A stretch of 64,000 nucleotides of DNA, from assembly GCA_964561105.1 (NCBI GenBank), contig CAZLOH010000001.1, positions 124,001-188,000 of the forward strand, given 5' to 3'. Each line of letters begins with the position of its first letter. Position 1 is the stretch's first letter. The notes under the pieces are model-generated. The model worked only from the letters and a program-made list of their open reading frames with translations. It made no database searches and was not told the DNA's origin. This DNA is from JADLHS01 sp964561105 (lineage in GTDB: Bacteria; Verrucomicrobiota; Verrucomicrobiia; Limisphaerales; JADLHS01). Both the position numbers and the translations under genes were made by a program. Below are positions 27,375 through 35,740 of this stretch, piece after piece.

Positions 27375-28822
27375 GCGGTTTTCGGCAGGGTTGACGACGG
27401 CACCGCCAGCGGCTTGAAACCGGGCCGGAAATAATGCGAAAGCATCAACGCAACGTTGCCCGCCAGTGTGAGCACGCTCGCGGCGAGCAGAACACCACCC
27501 CACCGAACTCCCGTTTCGTTGGCGAACATGATCGCCGCACATGTGACCACCAGGCCGGCCAGAAAACTCCAGTAGCCGACCGCCTGAAGTTTCGCTGAAT
27601 AGAGGTCGGCGAGCGCCGGCACGGGTGCCCGCCCGATTTGTCGGCTGTAACACCCGAACCAGACCAGGAACGGAATAATCTTGTAGAGCATGCCGATGAT
27701 CGCAAACGAGATGACGCCGACCAGCCCGAGGAAGCCATAGACATTTTCCAACTGACCGGTGGTTGGATTCAACGGCAACGTCGGCCAGGAGAGGACGATC
27801 GCCAACACTGCCAACGGCGCGAACAGGCTCACCGCCGTGAGAAAGTATTTGAGCCCCCAGTCCAGGGCGCGTCGTTTTCGCGCCCGCAGCATGGCCCGCA
27901 GTTCAATTCCATAAACCACCAGCGCCCCGACCACGACCAGCGCGCCGGCCAGCTTCCACGGACTACGTACGAGGATGGTCACAAACACTCCCGCCAGACC
28001 GATGTTCAACAAGGCGATGCTCCAACCCGCGCGGCGCTGGCTCTGAACCTCGCTCAAGGCAAACATCGGAATGAGTTTGTAGGAGACACCCACAATCATC
28101 ATCGTGAACAGGCCAATGCCGCCAAGATGCGCGTGGGCGTGCATGGCGCTGATGGCGTCGAAGTGGGTCATGAATCCGGCGAGTTGACGCAAGCCGCTCA
28201 CCAGATTTCGCACGCCTTCGGCCGTGGCCAGTCCGGCGGTCGTTTCATACGTGCATTTGCCGATGGCGATGAAAAGCCCTGCCGTCACCGTGAGGGCAAG
28301 CCAGCCCAGGGCGGCCGTGACTGCCGTGGCAACGACATTCCATTTGGGCACGCGCCGCAATGTTCGCGCGATGTTATACACGAACAAGCCGACGCCCGTG
28401 GCGAACACACAACCAAAGTGTCCCACTTGTTTCATGTTCCAAACGCGGAACATCCAGACCATGCCAATGAAACCCACGACGTGAAACACAAACTGCCAGC
28501 GAGCCAGTTTTTCACTGTAAAGTTTTGTCTCCAACGCCACTGGCACGAGTTGATACATCGCGCCCATCACGATGGAACAAAGCCAGCCGAGCACAATCAG
28601 ATGCGTCGTGGCGATGACGTACTGGTTGTAATGATAACCGGCGAGAATCGCGGGGCGCGCGATGATCCAGGCCACACCGGTCAGCAACGCCAGCAGCCCG
28701 GTCAACACGAACGCCAGTGGCAATGCCACCGACGGGGCATTGGCTCCGGTCGGCGAAGTGGCAACCGCCGGCCGCGCCGAAACCGGTTTAGTGCCGCCAG
28801 ATATGGGTAAGGAAGCTGCCAT
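27371..28822 (-). CDS. Polytopic heme-copper-oxidase subunit I-like membrane protein
   Basis: About 483 residues from ATG 28822 (MAASLPISGG), with around 12 predicted membrane helices. Conserved histidines in TTHLIVLGW (second helix) and in AMHAHAHLGGIGLFTMM resemble heme-ligand regions of the NorB/cbb3 subunit I superfamily. The usual oxidase CuB and Tyr motifs are not obvious, so it is likely a divergent member without a known reaction. Its start overlaps the DUF2249 gene by 35 bases and its end overlaps DUF59. Such proteins sit in denitrification or NO-response clusters; NO binding or reduction is possible but unproven. Confidence 0.75.
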   Translation of the reverse strand: MAASLPISGGTKPVSARPAVATSPTGANAPSVALPLAFVLTGLLALLTGVAWIIARPAILAGYHYNQYVIATTHLIVLGWLCSIVMGAMYQLVPVALETKLYSEKLARWQFVFHVVGFIGMVWMFRVWNMKQVGHFGCVFATGVGLFVYNIARTLRRVPKWNVVATAVTAALGWLALTVTAGLFIAIGKCTYETTAGLATAEGVRNLVSGLRQLAGFMTHFDAISAMHAHAHLGGIGLFTMMIVGVSYKLIPMFALSEVQSQRRAGWSIALLNIGLAGVFVTILVRSPWKLAGALVVVGALVVYGIELRAMLRARKRRALDWGLKYFLTAVSLFAPLAVLAIVLSWPTLPLNPTTGQLENVYGFLGLVGVISFAIIGMLYKIIPFLVWFGCYSRQIGRAPVPALADLYSAKLQAVGYWSFLAGLVVTCAAIMFANETGVRWGGVLLAASVLTLAGNVALMLSHYFRPGFKPLAVPSSTLPKTA

Positions 28823-29336
28823 CCGTTTGCTCCAATGTTTTGGCGGTGAACCCGCGCTCCTCGAGTTGCGGATACAAATGCATCGGCCGGCGGTCGGTGC
28901 GGGCGTGCAAAATTTTACCCTCCGGCAATCCGGCAACAGCTTCAAGGATGGTCACCATCGGTTGCGGCGGCTCCAGTCCGCGCGCGTCCACTTCCAGAAT
29001 ATCGGCCGGCGTGGCGGCCGTTTGATTGCGGGCAGGACTGGTCGGGGCCGGCGGCGTGGTGTTCGGCACGCCGGCGGCGGATTGGCGGGTGAACAACACT
29101 TCCCAATCTCCGTTGCCGATCGGCCGCGCCGCATGCCCGAAACCTTTTTTTGCCATCACGTTGAACAACGGTGCCGGCTCGAAGGGCGCAAGCAACCGCA
29201 ATCGGTCATCCGCCGCCAATCCGGCGACTGCGGTCATGATTTTCGAGAACGGTTCCTTTCCCGTGCGGATGTCTTCCCGCACGTCCACGGTCACGACTTT
29301 CTCGTGGCCTGCCTCCAACGATGACTGCTCATTCAT
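28788..29336 (-). CDS. Tandem DUF2249 domain protein
   Basis: 182 residues with two TusA-like DUF2249 domains, about 13-85 and 112-180, joined by a Pro/Thr-rich linker. The first ends GNGDWEVLFTR and the second GSFLTHIWRH; the shared LDVR/EVDARGLEPPQPM openings mark the fold. The family is of unknown biochemistry but recurs in nitrogen-oxide respiration gene clusters, often with Ric, Rrf2 and NorB. It is the first gene of a three-gene unit with a predicted FNR-type promoter immediately upstream. Confidence 0.82.
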   Translation of the reverse strand: MNEQSSLEAGHEKVVTVDVREDIRTGKEPFSKIMTAVAGLAADDRLRLLAPFEPAPLFNVMAKKGFGHAARPIGNGDWEVLFTRQSAAGVPNTTPPAPTSPARNQTAATPADILEVDARGLEPPQPMVTILEAVAGLPEGKILHARTDRRPMHLYPQLEERGFTAKTLEQTDGSFLTHIWRH

Positions 29337-29344
29337 AATGTTTC

Positions 29345-29385
29345 AGCCTACCATCATTCATCCGACCTGAATTGACGCGCGTCAA
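29345..29385 (-). promoter_or_regulatory. FNR/DNR-type promoter of the DUF2249 unit
   Basis: Minus-strand box TTGACGCGCGTCAA (29385-29372) is a perfect 14-bp palindrome. TAGGCT (29350-29345) lies 21 nt beyond it as a weak -10. The predicted start site is within a base or two of the ATG at 29336, implying a very short leader. Confidence 0.6.
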
Positions 29386-29447
29386 ACTTTCCGCAATTCC
29401 TCGCTGGCTGCGACCAAGTCACCCGCGAAAACCGCGCCCGTTCCGGC

Positions 29448-29909
29448 TCAGGCCGCGACCGGAAGCCGCCGCGCGGTCTTGAGCTTGATTCCGAGCGGGA
29501 CGGATTTCGAGTTGGTGTTGAGCAGATCCGTGAGTTTTGTCTTCGCAAAGGCCGTTTCCATCTGTGTCACCACGTCATTCATCCCGCAGTGCAAGGGACA
29601 CAGGTTCGTCCCGTGCGCTTTCAAGCCCAGCGGACAGGTGTGGATGCGCTCCAGGGGATCCACGGCGTTGATGACCGCCAGCACCGTGACCTGCGCCGGA
29701 TCACCGGCGAACTGAAAGCCACCGCCGAGACCGCGCTGCCCCCGCACCAGGCCTGCTTTGGCAAGGAGTTGCAGGACTTTCGAAATGTAGTCCGGCGGCG
29801 TGCGGGTGCCCTCGGCAATCTGGCGCGTGGTTTGCGAGCGCGCCGGCTCCTGGATCAACCAGAGCACCGCGCGCAGCGCATATTCCGAAGTCCGCGAGAT
29901 CAGTTGCAT
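29448..29909 (-). CDS. Rrf2 family transcriptional regulator, second copy
   Basis: 153 residues from ATG 29909 (MQLISRTSEYALRAV), the standard Rrf2 N-terminus. Winged-helix residues include PPDYISKVLQLLAKAG and RGLGGGFQFAG. Cysteines at 92, 104 and 108 (CPLGLKAHGTNLCPLHC) provide an Fe-S site. It lies just upstream of the DUF2249 operon in the same direction, but that operon has its own FNR-type box. Expected role: sensing NO or Fe-S status for the adjacent genes. It is clearly distinct from the first Rrf2 gene at 5644. Confidence 0.88.
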   Translation of the reverse strand: MQLISRTSEYALRAVLWLIQEPARSQTTRQIAEGTRTPPDYISKVLQLLAKAGLVRGQRGLGGGFQFAGDPAQVTVLAVINAVDPLERIHTCPLGLKAHGTNLCPLHCGMNDVVTQMETAFAKTKLTDLLNTNSKSVPLGIKLKTARRLPVAA

Positions 29910-29924
29910 GACCAAAAGTGGACG

Positions 29925-29952
29925 TTGACATCCGATTTAACAAGTCTATTTT
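29925..29952 (+). promoter_or_regulatory. Sigma70-type promoter for heme O synthase
   Basis: TTGACA (29925-29930, perfect -35) and TATTTT (29947-29952) are 16 nt apart, in the intergenic region between the divergent Rrf2 and CtaB genes. It would give a leader of about 55 nt before 30014. Confidence 0.5.
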
Positions 29953-30013
29953 TCCCGCCGTCGGCGGCTTGTCCGCCGCCATCACCCAGTGTGGCCATCG
30001 AGCACCGAGCAAC

Positions 30014-30973
30014 ATGAAACCGCGCCTTGACTACGAATCCATCGCGCCGGCCCCGGCCATTTTGTCGCCGGTGGGCCTCGATCTGGAATCAGCCGCGGCA
30101 ACGAGCGGCCGGCTCTCCGATTTCCTCGTGCTCACCAAGGCACGGGTGAACGGGTTGGTGGTTGCCACGACCTTCGTCGGCTTTGCCCTGGAGTCCGCCC
30201 TCCTGCCGAATTGGTCCGTGCTGCTGCACGCGTTGATCGGCACGGCGTTGGTAGCCGGCAGCGCCGCCGTGGCAAATCAAGCCATGGAGCCTTCGTACGA
30301 CCGGCTGATGACTCGCACCCGAAACCGGCCGGTCGCTTCGGGAAGGCTGCAACGGAATTCAGCCATCTGGTTGAGCGGGCTGCTACTGATCATCGGCAGT
30401 CTCTGGCTGGGTCTGGGTGTCAATTTGCGCGCGCTGGGGCTGGCGGTTCTCGCGTTTGTGGTTTATGCGTTCGCCTACACTCCCCTGAAGCGGATCACCC
30501 CGGCCTGCACACTTGTGGGCGCGGTTTCCGGCGCTTTGCCGGTGCTGGTCGGTTGGGCGGCAACGGACGCCGCGTTTGGCCGCTGGGCGTTCGTGGCGTT
30601 TGCCGTTTTGTTTCTCTGGCAGATTCCGCACTTCCTGGCAATTGCCTGGTGGCGACGCTTGGAATATCAGCGGGCCGGCTATCAGGTGTTGCGCCCGGGT
30701 GACCACGGCGGCTTCTGGACTGCGCTCGAGGCGATGGGATTTACGGCGTTGCTGTTCGCCGTCGCGTTGCTTCCGGTGTTCTGGCAACTCGTCCATGGTT
30801 GGTATGGGCCGCTCACGCTGGTCTTAAATCTCGGCTTCAGCTTTGCGAGCATCCGCTTTCTAATACAACGAACCGAAGCCGCCGCGCGCCTGATGTTCCT
30901 CGCCTCCCTGCTTTATCTTCCCCTCCAGTATTTACTGATGCTGCTGTGCCAGATTAAAACGCAACCATTTTAG
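30014..30973 (+). CDS. ctaB: Protoheme IX farnesyltransferase (heme O synthase)
   Basis: Membrane UbiA-family prenyltransferase that converts heme B to heme O for terminal oxidases. 319 residues and about nine membrane helices. The first Asp-rich motif is present in variant form as NQAMEPSYDRLMTRTRNRP. The second region, YTPLKRITP, is typical of CtaB/CyoE. The start ATG at 30014 (MKPRLDYES) is preferred over in-frame upstream starts that would remove the promoter. No oxidase operon adjoins it, but heme O or A would be used by an aa3/bo-type oxidase elsewhere. Confidence 0.9.
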   Translation: MKPRLDYESIAPAPAILSPVGLDLESAAATSGRLSDFLVLTKARVNGLVVATTFVGFALESALLPNWSVLLHALIGTALVAGSAAVANQAMEPSYDRLMTRTRNRPVASGRLQRNSAIWLSGLLLIIGSLWLGLGVNLRALGLAVLAFVVYAFAYTPLKRITPACTLVGAVSGALPVLVGWAATDAAFGRWAFVAFAVLFLWQIPHFLAIAWWRRLEYQRAGYQVLRPGDHGGFWTALEAMGFTALLFAVALLPVFWQLVHGWYGPLTLVLNLGFSFASIRFLIQRTEAAARLMFLASLLYLPLQYLLMLLCQIKTQPF

Positions 30974-31026
30974 CGGCCACCCTGCCCGTCCGGCCGCGCT
31001 CCTCCATCTACTCCCGCCACAATTTT

Positions 31027-32382
31027 ATGACGCTGAACACAAACATTGACGAAAAACTGGCCGGCCTTTTTCAAGAGGTCGTTAAACGAAACCCCGGCGA
31101 AGTGGAATTCCACCAGGCGGTCCGCGAGGTGTTGGAATCGCTCGGGCCGGTGCTCGGCAAATACCCCGAGTTTGGCGAACACAAGATCATCGAGCGCATC
31201 TGCGAGCCGGAACGGCAGATCATTTTCCGCGTGCCATGGCAGGACGACCATGGTCAGGTGCAGATCAACCGCGGCTTTCGCGTCGAGGTCAACAGCGCCC
31301 TCGGACCGTTCAAAGGCGGGCTCCGTTTTCATCCGTCGGTCTATCTGGGGATCATCAAATTCCTCGGCTTCGAGCAACTGTTCAAAAACGCCCTCACCGG
31401 CATGCCCATCGGCGGCGGTAAAGGCGGATCGGATTTCGATCCCAAAGGCAAATCGGACGGGGAGATCATGCGATTCTGCCAGAGTTTCATGACCGAACTC
31501 TACCGGCACCTCGGCGAATACACCGACGTGCCGGCGGGTGACATTGGCGTGGGCACCCGCGAGATCGGCTACCTGTTCGGTCAATACAAGCGGATTACCA
31601 ACCGCTACGAGTCGGGCGTGCTCACCGGCAAAGGCCTCGACTGGGGCGGCGCCCGGGCGCGCAAGGAGGCCACGGGTTATGGCACGGTCTTTTTCCTGAA
31701 CGAAATGCTGGCGGCGCGAAAAGCATCGTTGCATGGCAAAACCTGCATCGTTTCCGGCTCCGGCAATGTCGCCATCTACGCCATCGAGAAGCTGCAACAA
31801 CTGGGCGGTAAAGTGGTGGCCTGCTCGGATTCCGGTGGTTTTGTCCATGACCGGAAAGGCCTCGATCTCGCCTTGATCAAACAACTCAAGGAAGTGGAAC
31901 GGCGACGGATCGAGGATTACGTCTCCCATCGCAAACACGCCCGCTACGTGGCCAAAGGCAGCTTGTGGAAAATCCCGTGCGACGTGGCCCTGCCCTGCGC
32001 CACTCAGAACGAACTGAACGGCAAGGATGCGACCACGCTGGTCAAGAACGGCTGCCTCGCCGTCGCCGAAGGCGCCAACATGCCCACCACCCCGGAAGGC
32101 GTCCGCGTCTTCCTCAAAGCCGGCACCGCCTTTGGTCCCGGCAAGGCCGCCAATGCCGGCGGCGTGGCCACCTCGGCCCTGGAGATGCAACAGAACGCAA
32201 GCCGTGATGTTTGGGATTTTGAGTTCACCGAAAAAAAGCTGGCGACCATCATGCAAGGCATCCACCAACGCTGCTACGAGACGGCGGAGGAATTCGGCGT
32301 GCCCGGCAACTACGTCAAAGGCGCGAACATCGCCAGTTTCATCAAAGTTGCCCAGGCCATGGTGGCTCTGGGGCTGATTTGA
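31027..32382 (+). CDS. gdhA: NADP-specific glutamate dehydrogenase
   Basis: Hexameric-type GDH of 451 residues making glutamate from 2-oxoglutarate and ammonium. N-terminal substrate domain includes GFRVEVNSALGPFKGGLRFH, the catalytic-lysine segment PIGGGKGGSDFDPKGKS, and PAGDIGVGTREIGYLFGQYK. The NAD(P)-binding domain begins VSGSGNVAIYAIEK. C-terminal SALEMQQNA is conserved. A complete housekeeping gene with 53 bases between it and ctaB. No regulatory feature was recognised. Confidence 0.95.
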   Translation: MTLNTNIDEKLAGLFQEVVKRNPGEVEFHQAVREVLESLGPVLGKYPEFGEHKIIERICEPERQIIFRVPWQDDHGQVQINRGFRVEVNSALGPFKGGLRFHPSVYLGIIKFLGFEQLFKNALTGMPIGGGKGGSDFDPKGKSDGEIMRFCQSFMTELYRHLGEYTDVPAGDIGVGTREIGYLFGQYKRITNRYESGVLTGKGLDWGGARARKEATGYGTVFFLNEMLAARKASLHGKTCIVSGSGNVAIYAIEKLQQLGGKVVACSDSGGFVHDRKGLDLALIKQLKEVERRRIEDYVSHRKHARYVAKGSLWKIPCDVALPCATQNELNGKDATTLVKNGCLAVAEGANMPTTPEGVRVFLKAGTAFGPGKAANAGGVATSALEMQQNASRDVWDFEFTEKKLATIMQGIHQRCYETAEEFGVPGNYVKGANIASFIKVAQAMVALGLI

Positions 32383-32496
32383 ATCCGATCCCAGCGTGGG
32401 TCGCCGGTGGTAACCCGGCTTGGCTCCAGGTGCGAGCAGACACCCAAAGCTGCAAGCCCGACCGATGACATCCAGGGCTGTAAGCCCGGCAGACGA

Positions 32497-32521
32497 TAAC
32501 CCAGGGCAACGCCCTGGGTTA
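32497..32521. repeat. Perfect hairpin repeat after gdhA
   Basis: TAACCCAGGGC (32497-32507) and GCCCTGGGTTA (32511-32521) are exact complements with a 3-nt loop, 115 bases past the gdhA stop. Such AACCCAGGGC hairpins are common dispersed repeats in Planctomycetota and Verrucomicrobiota genomes. It might also end gdhA transcripts, although no T run follows. The rest of 32383-32833 holds only similar repeat-like sequence (GCAAGCCC, GTAAGCCCGGC). Confidence 0.6.
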
Positions 32522-32833
32522 ATCGTCAAACAAATCTCAAGCCCTGCATGGGCGACTGAAAATTCCCGCAGTTACGGAATGGCCGATCCGATTGTCCACA
32601 TCCGGCCGCATCCATCTGCACAGACCCGCCGGGACGCGGCCTGCGGCCTGAATCCGCGCGAGGAGGGATTGTTGTGCGTGCTCTTGTTCTTTGCGTTTAC
32701 ATCCATCACGGGTTTCCTCCTCGGACTCGGGCTTGAAGAAATCGCCCAACCAGGCGGCTGCACCGAATCTCGCGCTTGCGTCGTGGTGTCAGTTCGGGTT
32801 CCTTGACGCGGGGTCGGTGAACCGGGACGTTAG

Positions 32834-33132
32834 CCACAGCGAGATTGGCTTGAAGGATATATTCAAATCACGATTGGAAAGATTCTCAGTCTGGTGGTTG
32901 CGATCGGCTACGCAGTAATGGCAATCAAACAGGCGGGTGTCACTGGTTTGACGTGGTGTGCCGGTCTATTGCTACCTCTGGCCCTTATCTGGTTTCCCGA
33001 AGCGATCGGAAGCATCACCGGCTACTTTCGCATGGCTACGTGAATGTTCAGACCCCAGGGGTTTTCATTTCGATTCTGGGATGGTTTTTTCTCGTTGGTT
33101 TACCGGTGATCTTGTATTTGGTTTTCAGATGA
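32834..33132 (+). pseudogene. Frameshifted small two-helix membrane protein
   Basis: Frame 1 (32834-33043) encodes a hydrophobic helix with GKILSLVVAIGYAVMAIKQ, then LLLPLALIWFPEAIGS and ITGYF. It ends at a TGA at 33041. Frame 3 then continues without loss of sense as HGYVNVQTPGVFISILGWFF and LVGLPVILYLV until TGA 33130. The two parts together make a plausible ~95-residue two-helix protein with one indel near 33035-33042. No ATG in good position was found for the first part, so it may be a decayed gene. I do not recognise the family. Confidence 0.4.
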
Positions 33133-33278
33133 ACACGCCTGCCATGCGCGGCAACGAACCCGGCCATCACACTCCGGTTGCAATCATGGCGTCCCGCAGG
33201 GTCGGGTCACTGAGCTTGGGCCGTTGGCCCACTACCGGCCTGGGAGAATTGAGAGCCACATAGCCGCAAAGACTATCC

Positions 33279-33737
33279 ATGAGCGTAACACATTTATGGT
33301 TCCTGAACTCGTCCGTGACCGTCCGCGTGTCCCAGGCGGATGGCCAGGATGGCGTCTCGATTCTGGAGCATCGCGTGCCCCAGGGCGATTCACCACCCTT
33401 GCACTTACACCGCACGGAAGATGAGATTTTCCACGTCCTCGCAGGCCAATTCCGTATCAAGGTGCAAGACCAGGAACAGCGCGTCGGGCCCGGCGACATC
33501 CTGCTCGTGCCGAAGGGCATCACTCATACTTACCGCGCCGAGTCCTCCACGGGAGGCCGCTTTTTGACGGTGACGGTGCATGGGGATTTCGAACGATTCG
33601 TGCGCACCATGGGCCGCCCGGCGGAACATCCGGGGTTGCCAGAATCTGCGGGAGCGCCATCGGCTGAGGCGATCCAGGCGCTCACAGCGATCGCGGCTCA
33701 ACATGGAATCGAGATTGTTGGACCACCGCTCCAATAA
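33279..33737 (+). CDS. Cupin domain protein
   Basis: 152-residue single-domain cupin. The first metal motif is seen as PPLHLHRTEDEIFHVLAGQF (His, His, Glu) and the second as PGDILLVPKGITHTY (His). Length and motif spacing fit quercetinase-like or oxalate-decarboxylase-like small cupins. The substrate cannot be inferred. The gene is isolated: 33133-33278 upstream and 33741-33999 downstream contain nothing I can support. Confidence 0.85.
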   Translation: MSVTHLWFLNSSVTVRVSQADGQDGVSILEHRVPQGDSPPLHLHRTEDEIFHVLAGQFRIKVQDQEQRVGPGDILLVPKGITHTYRAESSTGGRFLTVTVHGDFERFVRTMGRPAEHPGLPESAGAPSAEAIQALTAIAAQHGIEIVGPPLQ

Positions 33738-33999
33738 CATGGCGTGGGGCGATAGAACTACTGGTGCGAACAGCCGCCCCATTTCACAGTTCGGGCGTCG
33801 CGACTCTTTCCTCATTCGCCTCATCCGTCCCGGGTAACTACGCACTTCGGCCCTGAATCGGACAAGTCACCCTTCGTCGGTGACAACTGATGGCCGGACC
33901 ACACCAGGCCCATGGCAGTCACAACCGAGCACTGCACACCGGCATTTCACGCCCGGATTCCCAGGTTGAACGCCAGACGGCAATCCGGATTGACCCATG

Positions 34000-35484
34000 C
34001 TACTTCAACGGTAGCAACGTCGAGAGCACGCAGACTTCGACGAAGCCAAAGATGGCAGTCGCGAGGCAGGTCACCGTCCATGTGCGCAGGGTTTCGCGCT
34101 CGGTCATGCCTGAAAGCCGGCTCACCACCCAAAACCCGCTGTCGTTCATCCACGAAATGCTGAACGCGCCAAAGCCGATCGAGAGGAAGAGGTACAGGGT
34201 GTGATACGGCAGGTTCACGCCTTGAATCACCTCGTACATCATGGCCGAAGTGGTGAGCATGGCCACCGTGGCCGAACCCTGGGCAAACCGGATCGTCAGC
34301 GCCACGAAGAAGGAGAGGATTACCAGGTTCACACTGTGGCCGGCGGACACGGCCTTGATGGCCTCGCCCACGCCGGCATTGCGCAACATCGCCCCGAACG
34401 CGCCGCCCGCCGCCGTAATGATGATGATGACCCCGGCGGTTTCCAGCGGCGGCCCCAGCAGGTCGCCGAGCGCGGTGAAACTCAACCGGCGTTGCCGTGC
34501 CCACACCCAGAGCGCGATCACCGTGCCAATCAACAACGCGATGTTTTTGTTGCCCACGAACAACGCCACCTTGGCCACCGCCGCGAACGAATCGCTGCCG
34601 CCGACGAGGTTCACCACGCCCGGCCAGTCCTGCGTCAATTTGCAGAACGACGCCAGGCAGATCAACGCAATCGGCAGGAGCACGGGAATGATGCTCCAGA
34701 AAAAATTTGGGAGCTGCTCCTCCGGTTTATCCATCACCTCGCGCAGATCCACCAGGGACAGACCGGCCGTTTCGCGCAAGGGAACTTCAAAACGGCCATT
34801 CAGCCACCGGGCGAAAAAGTAGCCGGCCACGCATGGGGCCAATCCCGCCAGCAGCCCCCAGATCAACGACAGGCCCGGATCCACGCGCAGATTATCCACC
34901 ATGCCCAACGGGCCAGGATGCGGCACCGCCAGCGAGTGGGTCAACACCCCGCCCACGCAAATGCACATGAGATACAAAATGTAATCCTTGCCCGTGCGCA
35001 AGCGCAGGGCCCGCGCCAGCGGCACCATCAGCATGAACATCGTGTCGAAGAAGATCGGGATCGAAAGGATGTAGGTGCTGGCCAGCAACGCCAGGGCGGC
35101 GCGCTTTTGACCGAACACCCCGAGGAAGCGCCGCACCACCTTGTCCGCCGCGCCGCTTTCCATCAGCGCCAGACCGATGATGGACGCCAGGCCAATGGAA
35201 ATGGAAATCCCGCCCGCTGCGGCGCCGAATTCGACCGCGGTCAGTTCCACCGACGCAATCCAGGAATTCGCCCGCGCATCCGCGCGCAAGGCGGGCGAGA
35301 GTTTGTTGATCTGCGCGTCGCTGAAGTGCTGGGTGAGAAAGCCGGCGAGGAACGCCGCGGCAATCAGTGCCAGAAAGGCGTGGATCCGCAGCTTCGTAAT
35401 CATCAAAACGATGGCGGCCACGCACACGATCAGGACCACAAAGGGCCAGAGTGAACTGGGGGTCGCGAGGGCGAGCAAAGTCAT
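34000..35484 (-). CDS. GntP family gluconate/organic-acid permease
   Basis: 494 residues and around 12-14 membrane helices. Characteristic GntP segments include SIPIFFDTMFMLMVPLARAL and THSLAVPHPGPLGMVDNL, then RFAQGSATVAM and SWMNDSGFWVVSR. It imports gluconate or a related sugar acid with protons. The start at 35484 (MTLLALATPSS) is favoured, since the upstream 17 codons are polar and not family-like. It stands alone; no gluconate kinase is near. The 35485-35740 gap holds no gene that I can support. Confidence 0.9.
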   Translation of the reverse strand: MTLLALATPSSLWPFVVLIVCVAAIVLMITKLRIHAFLALIAAAFLAGFLTQHFSDAQINKLSPALRADARANSWIASVELTAVEFGAAAGGISISIGLASIIGLALMESGAADKVVRRFLGVFGQKRAALALLASTYILSIPIFFDTMFMLMVPLARALRLRTGKDYILYLMCICVGGVLTHSLAVPHPGPLGMVDNLRVDPGLSLIWGLLAGLAPCVAGYFFARWLNGRFEVPLRETAGLSLVDLREVMDKPEEQLPNFFWSIIPVLLPIALICLASFCKLTQDWPGVVNLVGGSDSFAAVAKVALFVGNKNIALLIGTVIALWVWARQRRLSFTALGDLLGPPLETAGVIIIITAAGGAFGAMLRNAGVGEAIKAVSAGHSVNLVILSFFVALTIRFAQGSATVAMLTTSAMMYEVIQGVNLPYHTLYLFLSIGFGAFSISWMNDSGFWVVSRLSGMTERETLRTWTVTCLATAIFGFVEVCVLSTLLPLK

Positions 35485-35740
35485 CGAGTGTGGTTTGAGT
35501 TGCGCGGATTTTACGAAAACAGCTTCGCGAGACAAACCGAATCTCCCAAAAAGTTACCTGGCACTGAGAAACCGAGGCGGCTTTCGTTGGCGGACGGGTG
35601 TGGCACAAGCCGTCACTTGAGCCGGAACGCCAATCTCCGATCCGGCACGCCGGTCAGTGCGTTGTATCGAGCCGGGTCGGAGACCGGCGCTCCATTTGCG
35701 GTTCCATTGCCACCGCGCACCCCTGAGCGGCCGGGCATTC

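Noticed and set aside
30970..32529. 519-residue minus-strand open frame
   Set aside because: Antisense to gdhA, whose catalytic motifs are intact on the plus strand.
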